NCBI RefSeq assembly: GCF_014127285.1
Contig: NZ_CP059901.1
Span: 3,906,001-3,970,000 of the forward strand
Source of the DNA: Mumia sp. ZJ1417
GTDB taxonomy: Bacteria > Actinomycetota > Actinomycetes > Propionibacteriales > Nocardioidaceae
Direction: 5' to 3'
DNA: 64,000 nucleotides
Part shown: one piece after another, positions 50,072 through 57,784 of the stretch
How the letters are laid out: the number at the start of each line of letters is the position of its first letter
How positions within the stretch are numbered: position 1 is the stretch's first letter
Notes under the pieces: generated by a model
The model's input: the letters and a program-made list of their open reading frames with translations, nothing else
The model's database searches: none
Told to the model about the DNA's origin: nothing
Translations under genes and position numbers: made by a program

Positions 50072-51214
50072 TCAGATCCCCATCGTGCGGCCGATGATCT
50101 CCTTCATGATCTCGGTCGTGCCGCCGTAGATCGTCTGGATGCGCGTGTCCGCGTACGCCTTGGAGATCGGGTACTCCGACATGAACCCGTACCCGCCGAA
50201 CAGCTGCAGGCACTTGTCGACCGTCTTCTTCTGCAGCTCAGTCGTCCACCACTTGCCCATCGCCGCGTCGGAGACCGAGAGCGTGCCAGCGTTGAGCTCC
50301 ATGATCGAGCGGTCGACGAAGACCTGGGCGATCTGCGCCTCGGTCTCGAGCTCGGCGAGCACGAAGCGGCTGTTCTGGAAGGAGCCGATCGGACGTCCGA
50401 ACGCCTTGCGCTCTTTGACGTACTCGAGCGTCATGTCGATCACCGCACGGCACGCGGCGGCGGCGGTGACCGAGAGCGTGAGGCGCTCCTGCGGCAGCTT
50501 CTCCATCAGATAGATGAAGCCTTTGCCCTCCTCGCCGAGCAGGTTCTCCTTGGGCACCTTGACGTTCGTGAAGAACAGCTCGGCGGTGTCCTGTGCTTTC
50601 AGGCCGAGCTTCTCGAGGTTGCGTCCGCGCTCGAAGCCCTCCATGCCGCGCTCGAGCACGATCAGCGACAAGCCCCGAGCGCCGGCGCTCGGGTCGGTCT
50701 TGACCGCGACGATCACGAGGTCGGCGAGGATGCCGTTGGAGATGAACGTCTTCTGGCCGTTGACCAGGTAGTGGTCGCCCTGGTCGATTGCCGTGGTCGC
50801 GATCGACTGCAGGTCGGAGCCGGTGCCGGGCTCGGTCATCGCGATGGCGGTGATCGTCTCGCCCGTGCAGAACTTCGGGAGCCAGCGCGCCTTCTGCTCG
50901 TCGGTCGCGTACGACAGGAGGTAGCCCGACACGAGATCGTTGTGCAGCGCGAAGCCGACGCCCGTCGCGCTCGCGTGCGCCAGCTCCTCCTCGACGATGG
51001 CGTTGTAGCGGAAGTCGGTGACACCGCCGCCCCCGTACTCCTCCGGCATCATGAAGCCGAGGAAACCCTGCTTGCCCGCGGCGAGCCACATGTCGCGCGA
51101 GACGATGCCGTCCTTCTCCCACTGGTCGTGGTGCGGGCGGATCTCCTTGTCGACGAACGTCCGGAACGCGTCACGGAACGCGTCGTGGTCAGCGGTGAAG
51201 ATGTTGCGCTGCAT
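50072..51214 (-). CDS. Acyl-CoA dehydrogenase (long-chain type)
   Basis: A 380-residue flavoenzyme starting at MQRNIFTADHDAFRDAFRTF. AIAMTEPGTGSDLQSIATTA is the FAD signature, VNGQKTFISNGILAD the beta-domain loop, and LQLFGGYGFMSEYPISKAYADTRI then IQTIYGGTTEIMKEII the C-terminal part. The usual catalytic Glu near the end is Gly (YGGT), as in long-chain and isovaleryl types with the base elsewhere. It lies downstream of the racemase gene and may oxidise the (S)-2-methylacyl-CoA that racemase makes. Confidence 0.93.
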   Translation of the reverse strand: MQRNIFTADHDAFRDAFRTFVDKEIRPHHDQWEKDGIVSRDMWLAAGKQGFLGFMMPEEYGGGGVTDFRYNAIVEEELAHASATGVGFALHNDLVSGYLLSYATDEQKARWLPKFCTGETITAIAMTEPGTGSDLQSIATTAIDQGDHYLVNGQKTFISNGILADLVIVAVKTDPSAGARGLSLIVLERGMEGFERGRNLEKLGLKAQDTAELFFTNVKVPKENLLGEEGKGFIYLMEKLPQERLTLSVTAAAACRAVIDMTLEYVKERKAFGRPIGSFQNSRFVLAELETEAQIAQVFVDRSIMELNAGTLSVSDAAMGKWWTTELQKKTVDKCLQLFGGYGFMSEYPISKAYADTRIQTIYGGTTEIMKEIIGRTMGI

Positions 51215-51231
51215 GGTGCTCCTCGAAGTGC

Positions 51232-51258
51232 GGGGTCTCGACAGGGCTCGACCGGCGG
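51232..51258. repeat. Dispersed repeat, intergenic copy
   Basis: GGGGTCTCGACAGGGCTCGA then CCGGCGG, the same family as 8528, 11523 and 17804, between the dehydrogenase start and the racemase stop. Confidence 0.75.
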
Positions 51259-51267
51259 GGATGACGT

Positions 51268-52461
51268 CTACTTGTCCTCGCGCTGGACGACGGCGCCGGA
51301 GGCGATGAGGGCGTCGACGTCGTCGATCCCCCAGGCCGCGAGCGCCTCACGCGTGTCGGCGCCGGACTTGGAAGGGGTACGGCCCAGCGTCGCGGGCGTG
51401 CGCGAGAAGCGGGGCGCGGGCGCCGCCTGGACGACGCCCTCGTGCTCGACGTAGGTCCCGCGGGCGACGAGGTGAGGGTGCTGCGGGGCGTCGCGCATCG
51501 GCACGACCGGAGCGACGCAGGCGTCCGTCCCGGCGAACAGCTCGGCCCACTCGGCCTGCGTCCGCTCGGCGAAGCGCGCCGCGAGTCGCTCGCGCAGCTG
51601 CGGCCAGGCCGCGAGGTCGTAGCGATCGGGCAGCGGTTGGCCAGGCACCGTGTCGAGCTCGAGCAGCTTGACCATCTCGTCGTAGAACTGCGGCTCCAGG
51701 GCGCCGACCGACATCCACAGCCCGTCGGCCGTCTCGTACACGTCGTAGAACGGGGAGCCGCTGTCGAGCAGGTTGGTGCCGCGGGCGTCGCTCCAGGCAC
51801 CGACTTGCTGGAGGTTCGTGATCATCGAGAGCAGGTGGGCGGTGCCGTCGACGATCGCGGCGTCGACGACCTGGCCGTGGCCCGAGTCGCGGGCCTCGAC
51901 GAGCGCGGCGAGCACGCCGACGACGAGGTACATCGAGCCGCCGGCGAAGTCGCCGAGGAGGTTCATCGGGATCTGCGGCGGACCGCCCGCGCGGCCGATC
52001 GGGTCGAGCGCGCCCGCGACGGAGATGTAGTTGACGTCGTGCCCGGCACTGGTGGCGAGCGGGCCGTCCTGCCCCCAGCCGGTCATCCGTCCGTAGACGA
52101 GACGCGGGTTGCGGGCGAGGCACGCGTCGGGCCCGAAGCCGAGACGCTCCGCGACACCGGGGCGGAAGCCCTCGATCAGCACGTCAGCTCGCTCCACGAG
52201 GTCGAGCAGGACGGCGACGCCCTCGGGACGCTTGAGGTCGACCGCGACCGAGCGACGGCCCCGCGCGAGGACGTCCTTGTCCTGCGGAACGACGGCGAGG
52301 CCTCCCGGGGTCACCCGGTCGACGCGCAGCACGTCGGCGCCGAGGTCGGCGAGCAGCATCGCCGCGAACGGGCCGGGGCCGATGCCCGCGATCTCGACGA
52401 CGCGAAGGCCGGCGAGCGGACCGCGGGCCGGGGTGTCCGGGAACGACGTGGTGTGGGTCAC
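51268..52461 (-). CDS. mcr: Alpha-methylacyl-CoA racemase
   Basis: A 397-residue CaiB-fold protein starting at MTHTTSFPDTPARGPLAGLRVVE-type N-terminus. Residues equivalent to the catalytic set of the mycobacterial enzyme are visible: His in TSAGHDVNYISVAGALD, Asp in MNLLGDFAGGSMY and Glu in VGALEPQFYDEM. It epimerises 2-methylacyl-CoA to the S form, allowing beta-oxidation of branched chains such as sterol side chains or pristanate. A TGACA-N7-TGTCA palindrome lies 11 bases upstream. Confidence 0.92.
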   Translation of the reverse strand: MTHTTSFPDTPARGPLAGLRVVEIAGIGPGPFAAMLLADLGADVLRVDRVTPGGLAVVPQDKDVLARGRRSVAVDLKRPEGVAVLLDLVERADVLIEGFRPGVAERLGFGPDACLARNPRLVYGRMTGWGQDGPLATSAGHDVNYISVAGALDPIGRAGGPPQIPMNLLGDFAGGSMYLVVGVLAALVEARDSGHGQVVDAAIVDGTAHLLSMITNLQQVGAWSDARGTNLLDSGSPFYDVYETADGLWMSVGALEPQFYDEMVKLLELDTVPGQPLPDRYDLAAWPQLRERLAARFAERTQAEWAELFAGTDACVAPVVPMRDAPQHPHLVARGTYVEHEGVVQAAPAPRFSRTPATLGRTPSKSGADTREALAAWGIDDVDALIASGAVVQREDK

Positions 52462-52471
52462 GCTCCGATTG

Positions 52472-52559
52472 TGACAGTAGCACTGTCAGGGTTGTCAACC
52501 CTTCTCCGAGCGCGGCGAGGTGGGCTACGATCCGGCGAGACATGACATGCTGCATGTCA
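52472..52559. promoter_or_regulatory. Two TGACA-N7-TGTCA palindromes between mcr and the divergent hydrolase
   Basis: TGACAGTAGCACTGTCA (52472-52488) is close to the mcr start, and TGACATGCTGCATGTCA (52543-52559), a perfect 8+1+8 palindrome, lies 25 bases before the hydrolase start. Both share ends and 17-bp length with the site before fadA. Each promoter of the divergent pair therefore has its own copy. Confidence 0.75.
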
Positions 52560-52583
52560 CATCAGGAGTGACGGGAGAGAGCG

Positions 52584-53366
52584 ATGGGCGAGATCGTCTA
52601 CAGCCGGAAGGGGACGGGCGATCCCCTCGTGCTCATCCACGGCATCGGCCACCGCAAAGAGGCGTGGAACCCCGTGTCCGACCGGCTCGCCGCGCACCAC
52701 GACGTCATCGTCCTCGACCTCCCGGGCTTCGGCGCCTCAGGCCAGCTACCCCGGCACGGACGCGACCGCATGGACCACCTTGCCGACGCGCTCGAGACGT
52801 TCTTCGCCGAGCTCGGGATCGACCGACCGCACGTCGTCGGCAACTCGCTCGGCGGCGCGATCGCGCTGGAGCTGGCGGCGCGAGGCTCGGTCCGCAGCGC
52901 GACAGCCCTCTCCCCCGCGGGCTTCTGGACCGAGGGAGGGCGGCTGTGGGCGTTCGCGGTGCTCATGTCGATCCGCCTCTCGGCGTTCATGCCGTCCGCC
53001 GTGGCGCAGCAGATCGCGCGACGGCGCTGGGCGCGGGGTCTCGCGATGGCGAGCCTGCACACGCACGGGCGGCGCCTCGCCCCGGACGCGTTCCTCGCCG
53101 ACCTTCGCGCGCTGCGAGAGTGCACCGCGTTCAACCGCGTGCTGAGGGCCGGCGCCCGCTACGCGTACCGCACGCACCCGACGGTGCCCGCGACGATCGC
53201 GTGGGGCACCAAGGACCGCATCCTCCTCCCGTCGCAGGCCACGCGTGCCCGCACGCTGCTGCCGAACGTCACCCACGTCCCGCTCCCCGGCGCGGGTCAC
53301 GTGCCGATGATCGACGAGCCGGAGCTGGTGACGCGGGTGATCCTCGAGCAGGTCCGCAGCGCCTAG
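52584..53366 (+). CDS. Alpha/beta fold hydrolase
   Basis: A 260-residue hydrolase starting at MGEIVYSRKGTGDPLVLIHG. Nucleophile Ser in VVGNSLGGAIALELA, acid Asp near TKDRILL, and His in LPGAGHVPMIDEP. GASGQLPRH gives the family turn after strand 4. It is divergent from mcr with shared palindromes, so it probably belongs to the same lipid regulon, perhaps as a thioesterase or ester hydrolase; substrate not predictable. Confidence 0.88.
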   Translation: MGEIVYSRKGTGDPLVLIHGIGHRKEAWNPVSDRLAAHHDVIVLDLPGFGASGQLPRHGRDRMDHLADALETFFAELGIDRPHVVGNSLGGAIALELAARGSVRSATALSPAGFWTEGGRLWAFAVLMSIRLSAFMPSAVAQQIARRRWARGLAMASLHTHGRRLAPDAFLADLRALRECTAFNRVLRAGARYAYRTHPTVPATIAWGTKDRILLPSQATRARTLLPNVTHVPLPGAGHVPMIDEPELVTRVILEQVRSA

Positions 53367-53441
53367 CCCTCGCGGGTCGCCTTTCGGCGGTGCGGATGAC
53401 GCTGGCCCACCGACGGCACGGGGCCGCGCCGCCTACGAGCG

Positions 53442-54671
53442 TCAGGTGGCCTTGCGGCGTCCGCCTGGGCGCTCGCGCAGCCCGAACAACGTGTAGAGGA
53501 ACACCAGCGCGGCCGTGACGCAGAGCAGCAGGAGACCGGTCGTGTAGGTCCGGTCGTCCTCGTTGTACGTCGCGCCCATGACCAGCGGCGGGAAGAATCC
53601 GCCGAGCCCACCGGCTGCTCCGACGATGCCCGTCACCGAGCCCGTCTTGTCCGCCGGCGCCCGCAGCGCGACCCACGTGAACACTGAGCCCGCACCGAGG
53701 CCGAGGAACATCGCCATCAGGACGAACGAGATCCCTGCCGGCCACTCGGGCTCCGGTCGCAGCGCCAGCACGACCGCCATCACGGCTGTGCCCCCGAGCG
53801 AGACCAGAGTGATCAGGCGAGGTCCGAACTTGTCCGACAGCGTGCCGCCGATCGGGCGCGCAACCACGGCGGCGATCGCGAAGCCCGCCGTACGCTCACC
53901 GGCTGCCGTGAGGTCGTACCCGTAGGTCACCACGTCTCCGAGGTACGTCGGCAGGTAGGTCGAGAACGCGACGAAGCCGCCGAACGCGATCGCGTACAGA
54001 AGCGACATCTGCCAGGTCACGGGCTCCTTCAGCGCCGCGACCAGCTTCGGTGTCGCCGCCTGCGTCGACGGCGTCCAGCGCGGCGAGTCCCGCATCACGA
54101 CCCAGCACAGCACCGCCGTGACCAGCAGCGCGGCCGCGATGATCACGTGCGTCACCATGTAGCCGAACCAGTCGACGAAGCGGGGCGTGAAGAACGACGA
54201 CAGCGCGGTGCCGCCCATGCCCGCACCGAACAGGCCGGTCGCGAACCCCTGCCTCGGCTTCTCGTACCAGGCCTTCACCATCGGGATGCCGACCGCGAAC
54301 GTCGTGCCGGCGATGCCGAGGAAGAAGCCGAAGATCACGAGCAGCAGGTACGAGTCGGCGTTGCCGGCCACCGCGACGAGCACGACGAAGGGTGCCGAGA
54401 GGACGAGCAGCACCGTGAACATCAACCGGCCACCGTATTTGTCCGTCAGCGTGCCGACGGCGATGCGGCCGAGCGCGCCGACGATCACCGGGACCGCGAC
54501 CAGGAAGGACTTCTGCGTCGCACTGAGGTCCATCTGCGTCGCGTAGCGGGCCGCGAGCGGGCCGATGAGGTTCCACGCCCAGAAGCTGATCGCGAACGCC
54601 CACGTGGCGAGGATCAGGTTGCGAGTCTGGTCGGCCTTCGGAAGCGCCGGTAGTTCGGTAGCGGTGCTCAT
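53442..54671 (-). CDS. narK: Nitrate/nitrite MFS transporter
   Basis: A 409-residue membrane protein with about 12 segments. FWAWNLIGPLAARYATQMDL starts the first segment, and GRIAVGTLTDKYGGR is the MFS loop with Arg. GAAGGLGGFFPPLVMGATYN corresponds to the second nitrate-signature motif of NarK1/NarK2-type proteins, the first being the GIAGTTFAVGIPMVKAWY region. It exchanges nitrate and nitrite for the respiratory reductase. It is 18 bases after narI, last in the operon. Confidence 0.93.
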   Translation of the reverse strand: MSTATELPALPKADQTRNLILATWAFAISFWAWNLIGPLAARYATQMDLSATQKSFLVAVPVIVGALGRIAVGTLTDKYGGRLMFTVLLVLSAPFVVLVAVAGNADSYLLLVIFGFFLGIAGTTFAVGIPMVKAWYEKPRQGFATGLFGAGMGGTALSSFFTPRFVDWFGYMVTHVIIAAALLVTAVLCWVVMRDSPRWTPSTQAATPKLVAALKEPVTWQMSLLYAIAFGGFVAFSTYLPTYLGDVVTYGYDLTAAGERTAGFAIAAVVARPIGGTLSDKFGPRLITLVSLGGTAVMAVVLALRPEPEWPAGISFVLMAMFLGLGAGSVFTWVALRAPADKTGSVTGIVGAAGGLGGFFPPLVMGATYNEDDRTYTTGLLLLCVTAALVFLYTLFGLRERPGGRRKAT

Positions 54672-54689
54672 CGCAATCCTCTTCCGGGG

Positions 54690-55427
54690 TCAACGCTCAC
54701 GGTCACGGGTCCCGACGGGTGCCCACCCAGGGCGCGGGGCACGCGAGCCCGACACGTTTTCGCGGCTGCGGTAGACGATGTAGGGACGGAAGAGATAGTG
54801 CAGTGGCGCGGTGAACGCGTGCACGAGTCGCGTGAACGGCCAGATCGCGAACAGCGCCAGGCCGACCAGCGCGTGCACCTGGAACGACGTGGACGCTGCC
54901 GCCATCGCGTCGACGTCGGGCTGGAGAGTGAACAGCGAGCGGAACCACGGCGACACGGTGTGCCGGTAGTCGGTGACGTTCTTGTCGAAGACGCTCACGA
55001 CGGTGGTCGCGAGCCCGGCGACGATCGCGGCGAGCAGCACGACGTACATGGTCTTGTCGTTCTTGGTGGTCGCCATGAACACGGGCCCGGTCTTGCGGCG
55101 GCGGTAGATCAGCATCCCGACACCAACGAGCGTGGCGAAGCCCGCGATCGCGCCCATCGACAGCGCCATCACGTGGTACATGGTCTCGCTGACGCCGATC
55201 GCATCGGTCCAGGACTCCGGGATCAGTAGCCCCACGACGTGCCCGATCACCACGACCAGGATGCCGAAGTGGAACAGCGGGGACGCGACGCGCAGGAGCT
55301 TCGACTCGTACAGCTGCGACGAGCGGGTCGTCCAGCCGAACTGGTCGTACTGGTAGCGCCAGATCAGCCCACCCACGAAGACGACCAGGACCAGATAGGG
55401 AATGACGCCCCACAGCATCGTGCTCAT
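54690..55427 (-). CDS. narI: Respiratory nitrate reductase, gamma (cytochrome b) subunit
   Basis: A 245-residue membrane protein with five helices, starting at MSTMLWGVIPYLVLVVFVGG and overlapping narJ by ATGA. The haem b ligands are visible as the His pair in PLFHFGILVVVIGHVVGLL and the pair in SFQVHALVGLALF and TRLVHAFTAPL. It oxidises menaquinol at the outer face and passes electrons to NarH. The C-terminal RSRENVSGSRAPRPGW tail is hydrophilic. Confidence 0.95.
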   Translation of the reverse strand: MSTMLWGVIPYLVLVVFVGGLIWRYQYDQFGWTTRSSQLYESKLLRVASPLFHFGILVVVIGHVVGLLIPESWTDAIGVSETMYHVMALSMGAIAGFATLVGVGMLIYRRRKTGPVFMATTKNDKTMYVVLLAAIVAGLATTVVSVFDKNVTDYRHTVSPWFRSLFTLQPDVDAMAAASTSFQVHALVGLALFAIWPFTRLVHAFTAPLHYLFRPYIVYRSRENVSGSRAPRPGWAPVGTRDRER

Positions 55428-56095
55428 GACGATTCTCCTGACAGGGGCAGCAGGCGCGGATCGTAGGCGTCGAGGCCGACCGTCTCCGTCGGTGGACCCG
55501 CCATCGCCATCGCCGCCGCGCGGTCGATCGGTCCTGCTCCTTCGTACGTGGCGCACACGCCGCGCAGCACGTGGAACCAGGGCGCGGGCGACTTCTTGTC
55601 GGAATCCTCGAGCGCAAGGCGGAGCAGCTCGACGCTCGGCCGGTACTTGTCCAGCAGCTCAGTGCCCCGTACGGGGTCGTGGGCTGCGAGCTCGAGCACC
55701 ATCGGCAGGTAGTCCGGCAGCTCGCCGTGCGTGTCCGCGACGAGCCCCGAGTCGCGGTAGGTCTGCTTGAAGCCCGCGAGCACCTCACCACGTCGACGCG
55801 TGTCGCCGTCGGTGAAGTACGAGAGATAGAGCGGGTGCTTGCGGTCCAGGTCGAAGACCTCGACGTAGCGCCGCGCGAGGGCGTCGACCTCGGTGGCCTC
55901 AGCGACGTCCACGAAGGCGAGGAGGTCGAGAGGCGCGCTCGTTCCTCGTGCTCCTCGACCAGCGGTCGCTTCCTCGAGGGCGGCGCGGACCAGCGGGAGG
56001 CGCTCGTACATCTGGTCGGTCGGGTACGCGAGGAGGATTGCCGCGGCCCGATGGACGACCCGGGCGCCGCTCCTCTCGGTGGTCGAGGGCTTCAT
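55424..56095 (-). CDS. narJ: Nitrate reductase molybdenum cofactor assembly chaperone
   Basis: A 223-residue soluble chaperone. AAILLAYPTDQMYERLPLVR begins the TorD-type helical fold, and EVFDLDRKHPLYLSYFTDGD with RRGEVLAGFKQTYRDSG is the NarJ signature. ELPDYLPMVLELAAHDPVRG follows. It binds the NarG N-terminus to control cofactor insertion and membrane docking; it is not part of the mature complex. Overlaps both neighbours by four bases. Confidence 0.94.
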   Translation of the reverse strand: MKPSTTERSGARVVHRAAAILLAYPTDQMYERLPLVRAALEEATAGRGARGTSAPLDLLAFVDVAEATEVDALARRYVEVFDLDRKHPLYLSYFTDGDTRRRGEVLAGFKQTYRDSGLVADTHGELPDYLPMVLELAAHDPVRGTELLDKYRPSVELLRLALEDSDKKSPAPWFHVLRGVCATYEGAGPIDRAAAMAMAGPPTETVGLDAYDPRLLPLSGESS

Positions 56096-57759
56096 TGCCG
56101 CTCCTCTCCCGTCGGGAACAACCCCTCGGTGCTGCCAGCGCCGTCCCAGTTGAGCAGGTTCACCTGACCGCTGTGCTGAGGATCCGGGGCGGCCATCGTG
56201 TCGGCCTCCTGACGCTGCTTGAGCGCGTGGAACGTCTCGACCGCAACCGGGACGGACCGTCCGCTCGCCTCGCCGACCGGGCCCGACTCGTACATACCTG
56301 GTCCCTCGTCGAAGTCGAGCGAGCAGCCCAGCTCCTCGAGGTCGTGCGCCTGCTCAGTGTGCGCCGTCGGGATCACGTAGCGCTCTTCATACTTAGCGAT
56401 CGCCATCAGGCGGTACATCGCGTACATCGCCTCCTCGGTCATCCCCACCGACGCCGGGATCGATGCGTCGGACTGCCTGCCGAGGTTGATGCCGCGCATG
56501 TACGAGCGCATCGCCGCAAGCTTGCGGAGCACGTCGGTGACGACTTCGGTGTCACCGGCGGTGAAGAGCTCGGCGAGGTACTCGACAGGGATGCGCAACG
56601 CCTCGATGGCTCCGAACAGCGTGCCTGCCTCCTCCGCGTCGTGACCCTGCTCAGCGAGCAGGTCGACGATCGGGGACAGCGGCGGGACGTACCAGACCAT
56701 CGGCATCGTGCGGTACTCCGGATGCAGCGGCAGCGCGACGCGATACTTCTTGGCCAGCGCGTACACCGGCGAGCGCTGCGCGCCGGTGATCCAGTCTTCG
56801 GGGATCCCCTGCGCCCGTGCCTCCGCGATCACCCGCGGGTCCTCCGCGTCGAGCATCAGGTCGAGCTGCGCCTCGTACAGGTCCTGCTCGTTCTCGACCG
56901 ACGCCGCCTCGGTGACACGGTCAGCGTCGTACAGGAACACGCCGATGTAGCGGAGCCGCCCGACGCACGTCTCGGCACACACCGTCGGGATGCCGACCTC
57001 CACGCGCGGGTAGCAGAACGTGCACTTCTCGGCCTTGCCGGACTTGTGGTTGAAGTAGATCTTCTTGTACGGGCACCCGGTGATGCACTGCCGCCAGCCG
57101 CGGCACTTGTCCTGGTCGACGAGCACGATGCCGTCCTCGGACCGCTTGTAGATCGCGCCGCTGGGGCACGACGCCATGCACGACGGGTTGAGGCAGTGCT
57201 CGCAGATCCGCGGCAGGTAGAACATGAACGTCCGCTCGAGGTCGAACCTGATCTTGTCCTCCGACTCGCGGCGGACCTTCTCGACGATCGGGTCCTGCAG
57301 CACGGACGAGGGACCGCCGCCGAGGTTGTCGTCCCAGTTCGCCGACCACGTGATCGCCATGTCGTCGCCGGTGATCAGCGACTTCGGGCGCGCGACCGGG
57401 AAGTCGTCCCCGAGGGGCGCGCGCGTCAGGTTCTCGTAGTCGTACGTCCACGGCTCGTAGTAGTCCGACAGCTCCGGCTGCACCGGGCTCGCGAAGATGC
57501 TCATCAGACGCCGGCCACGGCTGCCGGTGCGCAGCGAGATCCGGCCGCGCCGGTTGCGCACCCACCCGCCTCGCCAGCGGTCCTGGTCCTCGTACCGGCG
57601 TGGGTAACCCTGGCCAGGACGGGTCTCGACGTTGTTGAACCACACATACTCGACCCCGGCACGGTTGGTCCATGCCTGCTTGCACGTCACCGAGCAGGTG
57701 TGACACCCGATGCACTTGTCGAGGTTCATCACCATCGCGACCTGCGCCATGACCTTCAT
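56092..57759 (-). CDS. narH: Respiratory nitrate reductase, beta (iron-sulfur) subunit
   Basis: A 555-residue protein with four Cys clusters: CIGCHTCSVTCKQAW near the N-terminus, CEHCLNPSCMASCPSGAI, CRGWRQCITGCPYKK (Trp in place of one Cys, giving a [3Fe-4S] centre) and CTFCYPRVEVGIPTVCAETC. It wires NarI haem to NarG. It is cytoplasmic on the membrane surface. It precedes narJ with a four-base overlap and follows narG by 25 bases. Confidence 0.96.
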   Translation of the reverse strand: MKVMAQVAMVMNLDKCIGCHTCSVTCKQAWTNRAGVEYVWFNNVETRPGQGYPRRYEDQDRWRGGWVRNRRGRISLRTGSRGRRLMSIFASPVQPELSDYYEPWTYDYENLTRAPLGDDFPVARPKSLITGDDMAITWSANWDDNLGGGPSSVLQDPIVEKVRRESEDKIRFDLERTFMFYLPRICEHCLNPSCMASCPSGAIYKRSEDGIVLVDQDKCRGWRQCITGCPYKKIYFNHKSGKAEKCTFCYPRVEVGIPTVCAETCVGRLRYIGVFLYDADRVTEAASVENEQDLYEAQLDLMLDAEDPRVIAEARAQGIPEDWITGAQRSPVYALAKKYRVALPLHPEYRTMPMVWYVPPLSPIVDLLAEQGHDAEEAGTLFGAIEALRIPVEYLAELFTAGDTEVVTDVLRKLAAMRSYMRGINLGRQSDASIPASVGMTEEAMYAMYRLMAIAKYEERYVIPTAHTEQAHDLEELGCSLDFDEGPGMYESGPVGEASGRSVPVAVETFHALKQRQEADTMAAPDPQHSGQVNLLNWDGAGSTEGLFPTGEERQ

Positions 57760-57784
57760 GTCTGCTCCTCCCGCGAAGCCTGCC

